From the NCBI RefSeq assembly GCF_009829925.1, contig NZ_SNVJ01000004.1, positions 186,001-250,000 on the forward strand: a stretch of DNA of 64,000 nt. Reading direction: 5' to 3'. The first letter of the stretch is position 1. Every line of letters begins with the position of its first letter. Positions 27,071 through 35,420 of this stretch are shown here, piece by piece. A program made the position numbers and the translations under genes. The notes under the pieces are model-generated. The model ran no database searches. It worked only from the letters and a program-made list of their open reading frames with translations, and was not told the DNA's origin. This DNA is from Teichococcus coralli. Lineage in GTDB: Bacteria; Pseudomonadota; Alphaproteobacteria; Acetobacterales; Acetobacteraceae.

Positions 27071-28412
27071 CGATGGGGCGCTCCTCTGGATAGCGGTAGG
27101 GCCGCTGGTGGCTGCGCAGGGCAAGGCCGACGGCGACGGTGGTGGTGCCGACACGGCCCAGAAACATCAGCGATATGACGATGGCCTGGCCGGCAGGCGG
27201 CAGATCGCCGGTGATGCCGGTGGAGAGGCCGACCGTCGCCGAGGCTGAGATGACCTCGAACAGCACGTCCCGCAGCGGGAAGGCGGTGACGCTCAGCAGC
27301 GCCAGGGCGGCGACGCCAACCAGGATTGCCGTCAGCAGCACCACCGTCAGCGCCTGCCGCTGCACCTCGCGGGAGACACGGCGGCCGAAGGCGGTGGCGT
27401 CCGGCTCGCCGCGGATCTCCGCCCAGACGACCAGGGCAAGCACCAGGAGCGTCGTCACCTTCACGCCGCCCGCCGTGCTGGCGCTGCCGCCGCCGATCAG
27501 CATCAGCGCATAGCTGATGAGGAAGGTCTCCTGCCGCATCGCGCCGGGATCCAGTGCGTTGAACCCGGCGGTACGCAGGATGGTGGCATGGAAGGCGGCG
27601 TTGAGCAGCCGCCCCGCCAGGCCGAAGGAGCCGAGCGTGGCCGGGTTGCTCCATTCATAGGCCAGGATCGCCGCCGTGCCGCCGAGCAGCAGGACGGCCG
27701 TGCCCCAAAGCGTAAGCTTGCTGTGGAGGGACCAGCGGGCCGGCCACAGCGGTGCGCGCCGCAGCTCATGCAGAACCGGGAAGCCGATGCCGCCCAGGAT
27801 GACCGCCGCCATGATCGGGCCGAGGATCAGCGGGTCGAGCGCGAAGCGCATCACGCTGTCGGAGTACACGGAGAAGCCGGCGTTGTTGAAGGCCGAGACG
27901 GCGAGGAACAGCCCGTGCCAAACGGCCTCCCCCGCGGCCTCGCCATAGGTGAGGTGCAGCCGTGCCGCGAGCGCGGCGCCGGTGGCCAGCTCCATGCCGA
28001 CCGTCACCACCAGGACCAGCCGCAGCACGGTGACGACATCGCCCAGTTCAAGGCTGCGGGTCTCCGCCTGCGCGATCAGCCGGGTGCCCAGCCGCAACCG
28101 CCGGGTGACCAGCAGGCCGAGCAGGGTGGCGCCGCTCATGATACCGAAGCCGCCGATCTGGAACAGTCCCAGGATCACCGCCTGGCCGAAGCCGGACCAG
28201 TATGTTGGCGTGTCCTGCACCACCAGTCCGGTGACGCAGACGGCCGAGGTGGCGGTGAACAGGGCGGTCAGGAAGGGCGCGCCGCTGCCGGCAGCCCGGG
28301 CGGCCGGCAGCATCAGCAGGGCCGTGCCCAGCAGGATGACCAGGAGAAAAGCCAGCGGCACCAGCCGGGCCGGGTGCTGCAAGGTGCGGGGCAAGGCGGA
28401 TCTCATCGCCAT
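27063..28412 (-). CDS. TrkH/KtrB-type potassium uptake membrane subunit
   Basis: A 449-residue membrane protein built of four M1-P-M2 repeats. Selectivity filter regions are recognisable: TATSAVCVTGLV, SAFNNAGFSVYSD, LRTAGFNALDPG, and SASATVGLSTGIT. Each has the central Gly. It imports potassium with sodium or protons. The end RPIVG is followed by TAG, which overlaps the TTG start of the regulatory subunit. ATG 28412 was chosen; 28406 is also possible. Size and neighbour fit KtrB better than the longer TrkH. Confidence 0.9.
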   Translation of the reverse strand: MAMRSALPRTLQHPARLVPLAFLLVILLGTALLMLPAARAAGSGAPFLTALFTATSAVCVTGLVVQDTPTYWSGFGQAVILGLFQIGGFGIMSGATLLGLLVTRRLRLGTRLIAQAETRSLELGDVVTVLRLVLVVTVGMELATGAALAARLHLTYGEAAGEAVWHGLFLAVSAFNNAGFSVYSDSVMRFALDPLILGPIMAAVILGGIGFPVLHELRRAPLWPARWSLHSKLTLWGTAVLLLGGTAAILAYEWSNPATLGSFGLAGRLLNAAFHATILRTAGFNALDPGAMRQETFLISYALMLIGGGSASTAGGVKVTTLLVLALVVWAEIRGEPDATAFGRRVSREVQRQALTVVLLTAILVGVAALALLSVTAFPLRDVLFEVISASATVGLSTGITGDLPPAGQAIVISLMFLGRVGTTTVAVGLALRSHQRPYRYPEERPIVG

Positions 28413-28482
28413 CGGGGGGCGGAAGGGAAGGGCGGCATCGCACCGCCCCTCCTGCCAGGTCGGGCAGGTCGCCTGCGCAAGC

Positions 28483-29928
28483 CTATCGCGGCGTGGTTCC
28501 GCCGGCCGGCGTGGTGGCCTCGCCGGCCGGCGAGCCGCCGGTGCCGTCGCCATTCGGTGCCTGGGAGGGCGCGTCCGTCGCCGGCGCGGCGGCAGAGGTG
28601 CCGGCAGGGGATGCCTCGGGGCGGCTTTCCGCCGGGGCGCTGCTGCTGCTGGCGGCCCTCGCCGAGGCTTCCAGCGCGGCCAGCCGCTGCTCGGCCGACT
28701 GCACCTGGGTGACCAGCCGCTGGCGGCGTTGGTCAAGCTCGCCATTCTCCCGCTGCAGGGCCTGGTTGGCGGTGGTGAGCTGGTCGGCCTGCTGGCGCAG
28801 GTTCTGCAGGTCGGCGGTGGCCTGCTCGGCCTCCCGGCGCGCCTGCGCCACCCGCGCCTCGGCCTCGGAGACGGCCTTGTTGCGGTCCGCCAGGCTCGCC
28901 TCGGCCTTCCGCAGATCCTCCTGCACGGCGCTGAGGCGGCGCTCGGCCTCCTCCCGCTGCTGCTGCCGCTGCTCGGCGGTGCGCTGCGCCTCCTCGGCGT
29001 TGCTGCGGATGCCGTCGAGGTTGCGCTGGGCGGCCTCGGCCTGCTGCTGCAGCCCGGCGAGGCGCGTCTCGGCCGCGCGGATCGCATTGTCCAGCTCGCC
29101 GCGACGGGCGGTGGCGGCGGCCACCGCGTCGGTCGCTTCCTTGCGGGCGGCGGTCTGGCGGGTGATGTCGGCCTGGAGCTGCTGCAGCTCCTGCCGGCGC
29201 TGCGCCAGCGTGGCCTCCTCGCGGGTCAGGTTCTCCCGCACGCCATCAGCCCGCTGGCGCAGGTCGTTCAGGCGCTGCTCCTGCTGCGAGGCCTGCCCGG
29301 TCAGCTCGGTCCACTGGCGCTCCAGCGCCTGCAGGCGGGTGGTGGACTGCTCGATCTGCCGCGTCGCCTCTTGCAGCTTGTTCTGCGCCTCACCGACCGA
29401 GGCGGTGCGACGGCTCAGCTCCGCCTGGGCGGCCTCGGCGGATTGTTGCGCCTGCCGCAGCCGCGCCTCGATCTGCGACAGCGCGTCACGGCGGCTGGCC
29501 AGGTCCGACTCGGCGCGCGAGCGGTCCTCGCCCAGGCGCTGCAGGCGGCCCTGCTCGGTTTCGCTGCCCTGGGAAAGGGTGCTGAGCCGCTGCTCCGTCG
29601 CGGCGATCTCCGCGCGGAGCGAGGCAACCCGCTGCGCCGCATCGGCGCGGGCGCGCTCGGTGGCGCTGCGCGCGTTGCGGACCTGGGCGAGCTGCGCGTT
29701 CAGCGCGTCGAGATCCTGCGCCGCCTGCCGCTGCGCCGCCAGCGTGGACTCCATCTCGGCCACGCGCTGCTCCAGCGTGGCAACGCGGCGCTCCGCCGTC
29801 GCCAGCGCCTGCTCGCGCGCATTGACGGTGGCGGTCCGCTCGATGGTGATGCCGCAGCCGGCGGTGGCGAGCGAAAGAGAAAGCGCAAGTGTCAGGGAAA
29901 GAGGCTTTCGCAGCCACTGAGCCGTCAT
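28483..29928 (-). CDS. Long coiled-coil protein with lipoprotein-like signal
   Basis: A 481-residue protein. It starts with a hydrophobic signal (LSLTLALSLSLATAGC), where Cys25 could be lipidated though the lipobox is weak. Residues about 35-425 are almost uninterrupted heptads rich in Gln, Glu, Arg and Ala, repeating pieces like AEQRLAAL and RQELQQLQAD. The last 55 residues are Ala/Ser/Pro/Thr/Gly-rich and disordered. No enzyme motif is visible. It may be an envelope spacer or scaffold. Alternative starts lie at 29946 and 29949. It is in the same direction as the potassium genes, 70 bases away, but a functional link is not shown. Confidence 0.7.
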   Translation of the reverse strand: MTAQWLRKPLSLTLALSLSLATAGCGITIERTATVNAREQALATAERRVATLEQRVAEMESTLAAQRQAAQDLDALNAQLAQVRNARSATERARADAAQRVASLRAEIAATEQRLSTLSQGSETEQGRLQRLGEDRSRAESDLASRRDALSQIEARLRQAQQSAEAAQAELSRRTASVGEAQNKLQEATRQIEQSTTRLQALERQWTELTGQASQQEQRLNDLRQRADGVRENLTREEATLAQRRQELQQLQADITRQTAARKEATDAVAAATARRGELDNAIRAAETRLAGLQQQAEAAQRNLDGIRSNAEEAQRTAEQRQQQREEAERRLSAVQEDLRKAEASLADRNKAVSEAEARVAQARREAEQATADLQNLRQQADQLTTANQALQRENGELDQRRQRLVTQVQSAEQRLAALEASARAASSSSAPAESRPEASPAGTSAAAPATDAPSQAPNGDGTGGSPAGEATTPAGGTTPR

Positions 29929-30217
29929 CGTTGTTGCATCCCCCATCATCGGCGCTCGAAGCCCAAGCCGCAGGACCCGGTCGCTGGTTATCGGCCGCTC
30001 GACCGTAGACGCCTTCCTCCGGCTCGGGAATGCCAGTCATGCGTCTTGGGCAGGAGCATTGGGGGGAGGAGCGAGGAATACCGGCCAGGCGCGATGTCCT
30101 GGCCCTCGATCTTTCTTCCTCAAGTTGCATTTCCGGTGGAAGCCACCGGGAAAGACGAGAAGCGGAAGGCGGAATCAATCTGCAGGTTCTGCCGCGCGAT
30201 CTCCCTCATCGGCCCTT

Positions 30218-32242
30218 CTAGGACAGCCCGGCCAAGGCCAGCCCTTCGGCGTAGTGGGCGCGGTCAGCCTCGCCGCGAACCGGGGTGCGCCGCAGGGCCT
30301 TGGCGACGGTGAAGTCCGGCTCGATCGCCATCAGCCGCGCATGCAGGCTCGCCGCCTCCTCCCGTTCACCGAGATGGCCGAGGGCGGAAAGATAGGTCTT
30401 GTAGGGGTAGCTGAACTCCGGGCGCAGCGCGACGCAGGCGCGGCCCACCGCCGCCGCCTCCGCGTGGCGCCCGAGCAGCAGCAGCGGGATGCCGCGCGCG
30501 GCGTCGAAGAAGAAGGCATGCGGATGGCAGGGCGAGAGCGCCGCGTAGCGGTCGAGCTGCACCAGCGCCGCCGCGTGGCGGCCAAGATAGCTTTCCGCCA
30601 TGCCGGAGAAGACCCACGCCATGGCGAGGTTGGGGTTCAGCGTCAGGGCGCGGGCATGCAGCTCGGCCGCCTCCTGCACTTGGTGGTGCAGGAAGGCCCG
30701 TACATGGCCGTGGATGGTGAGGGCCTGCGCGTCCATCGGGTCGAGCGCGCTGGCATGGCGCGCCAGCCGCTCCGCCGCCTGCATGCTGGCGGCCTCGTCC
30801 GCCGCCCAGCCCTGCCCGACCAGGAAGAGGTGCCAGTAGGCGTGCCAGGCATGCGCCTGCGCGTAGTCCGGCTCGATCGCCGTGGCCTCGGCAAGCCACT
30901 GCCCGGCGGCCAGGAAGTCCTGGCGGTCGAGCCGGTGGATCGCCGGGATGGCGCGCAGCAGCAGGTCGTAGGCGCCGCTGCGGGTAGGGCGGGCGGCAGC
31001 GCGGTTGGCCTCGATGAGCAGGATTTCGGGGTCGATCCGCGCCACCACGGCGGCGGCCACCTCGTCCTGCAGCGCCAGCAGGTCGCCCGCCGGGCGGTCA
31101 AAGCGCTGGCTCCAGACCAGGCCAGGCGGGTCCCGCAGGTCAGACAGGCGCAGGGTCACGCGCAGCGTCTCGCCGCCCCGCTGCACCGTGCCGCTGAGCA
31201 GGTAGTCCAGCCGCAGGCCACGCGCCGCCGCCTCGGTCCCTTCGCGCGCGGCCTGCCCGGCGAGGGAAACGCTGTCCGCCACGAACACCCAGCGAAAGCG
31301 GGACAGCGCCGCGCCGATCTCCTCCGCCAGGCCGATTCCAAGATGGGCGGCGACCCCTTCGCCAAGCAGCGTCAGGGGCGCCACGCCAAGCCGCGCGCCA
31401 CGCTGTGCCGGCTGGCGCCGGGCAGGAGGAGCGGCGAGGGGCGGGCCGGCCTCGGCGCGGAGGGCATGGGCCAGCGCCTCGGTCTGCGGCGAGGGAGGCG
31501 CGCCGAACCGGCTGATCAGCAGCGCGCGGCAGGATTCGTAGGCGGCGAGGGCGGCGCCGCGGTCGCCCTGGGCCAGCCGCAGCCGGATCAGCGCCTGCCA
31601 GCCGACCTCCCGCGTGGAGTCGATGCGCAGCAGGCGCTCGGCGGCTTCCAGCTCGGCTTCCGGAGTGAGGGCGGTCGCCAGCAGGACGGCGGCGCGAGCG
31701 GCGGCGCTCTCCTGCAGGCCCGTGCGCTGCTGCGCCAGCCAGGCGTCGAAGGCGGGGTCGAGTCCGTCGAGATCCGGCAGCAGCGTGCCCGAGAGCAGGT
31801 CGAGCGCGGCAGGTTCCGCCTCGGCGCGCAGCACGGCCAGGGCATCCACCCAGACCTGCTCGCCGCGCAGGACCAGCGTGTCCCGCCCCGGCTGCAGCAA
31901 GGGGGCGCCTTCTGCCGTGGCAAGGCCGGACAGCGCCGCCTGCAGCTCGTGCAGCGCCTGGCGCAGCGAGCCACGCTGCTGGTCCTCGCCGCGGCGGGAC
32001 CACAGCAGCTCGGCAAGGCGACTGCGCGGAACCGGCTGGCCCAGCGCCATGCCAAGCACGGCGAGCAGGGCGCGCGCCTTGCGCGAGCGCGGCAGCACGG
32101 CGCGGCTGGACAGGGTCCATGCCTCCATCGGGCCGATCAGCCCCAGCCGCAGAAGCGGACCTGCCGGGCGCGCCGCAGCCCAGGGCCCTGCCGGCGCCGG
32201 CGCCGCCCCATGCCCGTTCTCAACCAGCGTGCCGGAAACCAT
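30218..32242 (-). CDS. BTAD-domain transcriptional regulator with TolB-like and TPR regions
   Basis: A 674-residue protein. Residues about 30-110 form an OmpR-type winged helix (ALLAVLGMALGQPVPRSRLAELLWS ... SLRQALHELQAAL, split). Residues about 115-265 form the BTAD helical domain (WVDALAVLRAEAE ... LAQGDRGAALAAYESCRALL). Residues about 285-390 look like the TolB/FlgO-type region of adenylate-cyclase-related regulators (FVADSVSL ... LRLDYLLSGTVQRGGETLRVTLRLSD). TPR-like repeats run to the end. Proteobacterial proteins of this design are putative regulators; target genes are unknown. No sensor domain is visible. It is transcribed alone. Confidence 0.78.
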   Translation of the reverse strand: MVSGTLVENGHGAAPAPAGPWAAARPAGPLLRLGLIGPMEAWTLSSRAVLPRSRKARALLAVLGMALGQPVPRSRLAELLWSRRGEDQQRGSLRQALHELQAALSGLATAEGAPLLQPGRDTLVLRGEQVWVDALAVLRAEAEPAALDLLSGTLLPDLDGLDPAFDAWLAQQRTGLQESAAARAAVLLATALTPEAELEAAERLLRIDSTREVGWQALIRLRLAQGDRGAALAAYESCRALLISRFGAPPSPQTEALAHALRAEAGPPLAAPPARRQPAQRGARLGVAPLTLLGEGVAAHLGIGLAEEIGAALSRFRWVFVADSVSLAGQAAREGTEAAARGLRLDYLLSGTVQRGGETLRVTLRLSDLRDPPGLVWSQRFDRPAGDLLALQDEVAAAVVARIDPEILLIEANRAAARPTRSGAYDLLLRAIPAIHRLDRQDFLAAGQWLAEATAIEPDYAQAHAWHAYWHLFLVGQGWAADEAASMQAAERLARHASALDPMDAQALTIHGHVRAFLHHQVQEAAELHARALTLNPNLAMAWVFSGMAESYLGRHAAALVQLDRYAALSPCHPHAFFFDAARGIPLLLLGRHAEAAAVGRACVALRPEFSYPYKTYLSALGHLGEREEAASLHARLMAIEPDFTVAKALRRTPVRGEADRAHYAEGLALAGLS

Positions 32243-32278
32243 GCACGCGAGAGTAGCGGATGAGAGCCTTCTGTCACG

Positions 32279-32572
32279 TCAGGAAACGCGCCCGGCCTGG
32301 CGGCACGCGGTGTGGCCGCGGATCTTCCCGGCGCCGCGCGAGACTTCGGCCGAATGAACCGCGGCGGACAGGGCGCGCTCCGCATCCTCCAGCTCGAAGG
32401 CGATGAAATCACGCTCGATCGCTTCGGCCAGGCTCTCCGGAGCCTCCTGGCTGCGCGACTGCAACGCATGGGCCCGTTCGCGGCAAAGCACATAGTGGCG
32501 GGCGTGGGTGTAGACGGCCAGCAGGCTTTCCAGGTTTTGCCGGATGGCGGGAGGGGTGAGGTTTTCGGTCAT
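32279..32572 (-). CDS. Hypothetical small helical protein
   Basis: A 97-residue protein I do not recognise. It starts MTENLTPPAIRQNLESLLAV. The body is predicted helical and charged (HARHYVLCRERAHALQ, LAEAIERDFIAFELEDAERALSAAV). The last 20 residues are basic. ATG 32572 is preceded on its strand by a weak purine stretch. It is divergent from the small repeat protein gene at 32877; the shared 304-base gap holds regulatory-looking sequence. Codon use agrees with a real gene. Confidence 0.5.
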   Translation of the reverse strand: MTENLTPPAIRQNLESLLAVYTHARHYVLCRERAHALQSRSQEAPESLAEAIERDFIAFELEDAERALSAAVHSAEVSRGAGKIRGHTACRQAGRVS

Positions 32573-32876
32573 GGTCGGGAGGTCCGCTTGGCCTTGGTGG
32601 TCTGGCGGGAGCCTATCGGCGACGGTGCGCAGAGGCGCGTCATTCCGGCGGGGCAAGCGTCAAAGCAGCGTCAAATCGCGGGAGCTCCGCAGGAAGAGGG
32701 AGAAATAAGAAAAAAATCCTTGCAGCCGGAAAATATGCGTATACAGTTCTTCACGCCAAGGGCGAACTGCGCCTTGGTGATCCCCTCCCCTCCCCTCCCC
32801 TCCCCTCCACGGCCTTCCTTTGTCCGCCCTGCCCTTCCGGGGCGGGAAGGAAAGCCCATGACCATGGAAGAACCGC
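32573..32876. promoter_or_regulatory. Intergenic control region with AT-rich island, PhoB/OmpR-like direct repeat and TCCCC tandem repeat
   Basis: Two GCGTCAAA copies at 32657-32664 and 32668-32675 are 11 bases apart, the spacing of PhoB/OmpR-type half-sites. An AT-rich island follows (about 32700-32750), rare in this window. It holds TATACA at 32740-32745, a possible -10, with only a poor -35 (TCCTTG, 17 bases upstream). TGCGTATACA at 32736-32745 resembles TGCGTATGCA near the GntR gene at 35.4 kb. At 32780-32807 the unit TCCCC is repeated about five times. The region lies between divergent small genes. Confidence 0.35.
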
Positions 32877-33089
32877 ATGCAGAAGCTTTCCTCCACCGAC
32901 CTCCACGATGCGGGCCGGGTGCGCTTCGGCGCTGGCATGCGCGCCTCCTCCGGCCCGGCGACGGGCCTGCCGGCTCTGCCGACCGCGAGCCGGCGGCCGG
33001 CTTCCGGCTCCTCCGCCCTGCGGCTGCCGCCGGCGGCGGTGGCGGATGCGGGCCGCGTGCGCCTTGGCGCAGGAATGCGCCGCGGCTGA
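32877..33089 (+). CDS. 70-residue protein with duplicated DAGRVR-x-GAGMR motif
   Basis: I do not recognise a named family. The protein carries DAGRVRFGAGMR at residues 11-22 and DAGRVRLGAGMR at 57-68, the second near the very end. A Ser/Pro/Ala/Arg-rich linker lies between. At DNA level the two copies differ at four codons: three synonymous changes and one Phe/Leu swap. That supports selection on the peptide and argues this frame is truly translated. GGAAGAA precedes the ATG. The next gene, 75 bases on, is DUF6065-like. A modified-peptide precursor or a small binding partner is possible; neither is shown. Confidence 0.5.
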   Translation: MQKLSSTDLHDAGRVRFGAGMRASSGPATGLPALPTASRRPASGSSALRLPPAAVADAGRVRLGAGMRRG

Positions 33090-33164
33090 GCCCCGCCTGA
33101 CCTGAATGGGCCGGGGCATGCTGTCCCCGGCCCTTTGCGCCGCCTCGCCGCAGGGTTTTCCGCC

Positions 33165-33962
33165 ATGAGCTTCGCCACTCCGTGCGTCACCTTCCACCGC
33201 ATGATCGAGGCCGCCCCCTTGCCGGTGCGGGCCGACCGTTCCGGCCTGGGCAGCCTGCCCATCCGCGCCATGCGGCACTGTGATGCCCTCGCCAGCGCTT
33301 CCGGGTTCGGCTGGCACCTGCACGCGCCGATGGATTTCCGGCTGCTCTGGGATGGGGCGCAGATCTGGTGGCATTGCGACGGGCTGGAGGACTGGCTGCC
33401 GCTTGGCGCCGCGCAGTTCCCGCATTTCGCCGCACAGTTCGATGCCGCCGCGCCGGAAGCGGTGCGCGGCTATGCGCCGCCCTTCCTGACCGCCTTGCAG
33501 GAGCCGGGCCTGGTGCAACTCTGGACCGGGCTGGCCGCGCGCACCGCGCCGGGCTGGAGCCTGCTGCTGCGGCCGCTCGCCAATGTGCCGCGCCATCCCT
33601 GCTACGAGCCGTATGAGGGGCTGGTCGAGGCCGACCACTGGTTCGGGCCGCTTTTCACCAATCTGCGCCTGACCCGAACGGGCATCCCGATCGAGTTCCG
33701 CCGCGCCGAGCCGCTGTTGCAGGCGCAGCCGGTGCCGCAAATGGCCTATTCCGAAACCGTGTTGGGCGGTGCCGGCGTGACGGTTGCGATGGACGCCCTC
33801 ACGGACACCGACTGGGCCGACTACCACCGCGCCATCGTGGCGCCGAACCAGGATCCCGCGCACCGCTTTGGCGGCTATGCCGCCGAGGCGCGGCGGCGGC
33901 GGCGCGGCGGCTGCCCGCATCTCGCGCGCATGGCGGCCGAGGCGCTGCCCGTCGCCCCCTAA
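33165..33962 (+). CDS. DUF6065-like protein
   Basis: A 265-residue protein whose motifs fit my memory of the DUF6065 family. They are GFGWHLHAPMDFRLLWDG near residue 45, YAPPFLTALQEPGLVQLWTGL near 105 (split), GWSLLLRPLANVP, and EADHWFGPLFTNLRLTRTGIPI near 155-175. It ends with an Arg-rich segment and GCPHLARM. No signal peptide or membrane helix is seen, so it is cytoplasmic. The biochemical role of the family is unknown to me. ATG 33165 was chosen over a TTG 30 bases upstream. It follows the small repeat protein in the same direction and may be co-expressed with it. Confidence 0.65.
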   Translation: MSFATPCVTFHRMIEAAPLPVRADRSGLGSLPIRAMRHCDALASASGFGWHLHAPMDFRLLWDGAQIWWHCDGLEDWLPLGAAQFPHFAAQFDAAAPEAVRGYAPPFLTALQEPGLVQLWTGLAARTAPGWSLLLRPLANVPRHPCYEPYEGLVEADHWFGPLFTNLRLTRTGIPIEFRRAEPLLQAQPVPQMAYSETVLGGAGVTVAMDALTDTDWADYHRAIVAPNQDPAHRFGGYAAEARRRRRGGCPHLARMAAEALPVAP

Positions 33963-34278
33963 TGTTCTGATCGCAAAGTCCCCGGACTTCGGGATCAAGG
34001 CATTAGGTTTATTTTCAGGGGCCTGCTGGTCCGCTGCGTTTGCGGGCAGGACACCAAGTCCTGCGGCCGGAGCCGATCAGGAGGGCGGCGGGGATCCCAA
34101 GCCCGCACGGCCCCGATGGACCTCGGCGCGACGGGCGGGGGCGCTGCGCGCCCGCCTCTGAGCGGCGGCGTCCTGGGCGGCGCTGGCGGTGAACGCCATG
34201 CCGCCCCGCCCGCGCCCGCCACACCCCGCGAGGCGCGGGAAACGCCTTCGCGGCCCCCTCCCTCGCAGGATCTGCCCG
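33963..34278. other. Gene-free gap between convergent genes
   Basis: This 316-base stretch separates the DUF6065-like gene from the TctC gene. It contains a short TTTATTTTC run near 34008-34016 and several GC-rich short inverted repeats. I find no convincing open frame, RNA gene or clear terminator. Short frames here lack family similarity and a ribosome binding site. Confidence 0.5.
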
Positions 34279-35289
34279 TCACCCCTCCAGGCGCACATTC
34301 GCGTCCTGGGCGACGCCGCGCCATTTGGCGATCTCGCCGCGAATGAAGCTGGCGAACTCTTCCGGCGTGCCGGGGGCGGGGAAGCCGCCCATCTCCACCA
34401 TGCGGGCGGCAACGGCGGGATCGCGCAGGATGGCGACCGCATCGCCGTTGATGCGGCGGATGATGGCGGCTGGCGTCGCGGCCGGCGCCACCAGTCCGGA
34501 CCAGCCCAGCGCCTCGTAGCCGGCGAGGCCGCTCTCGGCGACGGTGGGCGTGTCGGGCAGCTGCTTCACCCGTTCGCGCCCGGTGATCGCCAGGGCCCGC
34601 ACCCGGCCGGACTGCACATGCGGCAGCGCGCTGGCCAGGCTGTCCATCATCAGCGGCACGTTGCCGGCGATCAGGTCGGCCATGGCCGGGCCGCTGCCGC
34701 GATAGGGCACATGCGTCATGCGCACCCCGGCGCGGTGCGTCAGCATCTCCATCGCCAGGTGCTGCGCCGTGCCCGGTCCGGCGGAGGCATAGTTCAGCCG
34801 CCCCGGCGCTTCCTTCGCGCGCGACAGCACGGTGCCCAGGCTGTCCAGCCCGGCGCCCGGATGCGCCGCCAGCACCAGCGGCAGGGTGAAGATGTTGGTG
34901 ATGGCCGCGAAATCGCGCTCCGCGTCATAGGGCAGGTTCGGCATGACCGAGGGATTGATGCCGAGCGTGCCGGAGGTGCCGACCACCAGCGTATAGCCGT
35001 CCGGTGCCGCGCGCGCGCCCGCCTCCATGCCGATGGCGCCGGCGCCGCCCGCCCGGTTCTCGACCACCACGCGCTGCGGCCAGCGCTTCGAGAGCTCATC
35101 GGCCATCAGGCGCGCGAAGAGGTCCGCCGCCTGCCCGGGGGGGAAGGGCACGATGAACCGCACGGGACGGTCGGGGTAGCTCGCGGCCTCCGACTGCGCC
35201 GCCGCGAGCCGCGGCGCCAGCCCGGCCAGGGCGGCAGCGCCCAGCAGGCCGCGTCGGGTTGCTCCTTCACATTCCTGTCGTCCTCCCAT
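34279..35289 (-). CDS. TctC/Bug family extracytoplasmic solute-binding protein
   Basis: A 336-residue protein. A twin-arginine-like export signal (TRRGLLGAAALAGLAPRLAAAQ) leads into PDRPVRFIVPFPPGQAADLFARLMAD, the Bug family opening. VVENRAGGAGAIG, the ligand loop GTSGTLGINPSV, and THVPYRGSGPAMADLIAGNV follow. It should bind a carboxylate in the periplasm for a tripartite tricarboxylate transporter. TctA and TctB are not adjacent, as is common for this expanded family. ATG 35289 was chosen as the nearest Met before the signal. It is divergent from a GntR regulator and probably regulated by it. Confidence 0.88.
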   Translation of the reverse strand: MGGRQECEGATRRGLLGAAALAGLAPRLAAAQSEAASYPDRPVRFIVPFPPGQAADLFARLMADELSKRWPQRVVVENRAGGAGAIGMEAGARAAPDGYTLVVGTSGTLGINPSVMPNLPYDAERDFAAITNIFTLPLVLAAHPGAGLDSLGTVLSRAKEAPGRLNYASAGPGTAQHLAMEMLTHRAGVRMTHVPYRGSGPAMADLIAGNVPLMMDSLASALPHVQSGRVRALAITGRERVKQLPDTPTVAESGLAGYEALGWSGLVAPAATPAAIIRRINGDAVAILRDPAVAARMVEMGGFPAPGTPEEFASFIRGEIAKWRGVAQDANVRLEG

Positions 35290-35348
35290 CGGCGCGGCGC
35301 TTGCGGCCGCCTTCCCTCTTGACGGCGGCATCCTCGCACCCTCAACAA

Positions 35349-35358
35349 TGCATACGCA
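35349..35358. promoter_or_regulatory. Possible GntR operator TGCATACGCA
   Basis: A dyad TGC-ATAC-GCA lies between the divergent TctC and GntR starts. Short dyads of this kind are typical FCD-GntR sites. A 9-of-10 match to its reverse complement occurs at 32736-32745. It is a prediction from position and symmetry only. Confidence 0.35.
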
Positions 35359-35420
35359 AACGAATTCCTAAAGGCGGATTTGACCCTGATCCGGTCGGCC
35401 GCCGGTGTCAGGGAGGCGCC

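Noticed and set aside
32780..32807. TCCCC tandem repeat as a CRISPR or variable-number locus
   Set aside because: It is a simple five-base slippage tract of about five units with no spacers; it may affect spacing only.
32312..33100. Alternative plus-strand frame over the small repeat protein (MTMEEPHAEAFLHRPP...)
   Set aside because: It lacks the repeated motif with synonymous changes and shows Arg/Gly-rich shadow composition, so the 32877 frame is preferred.
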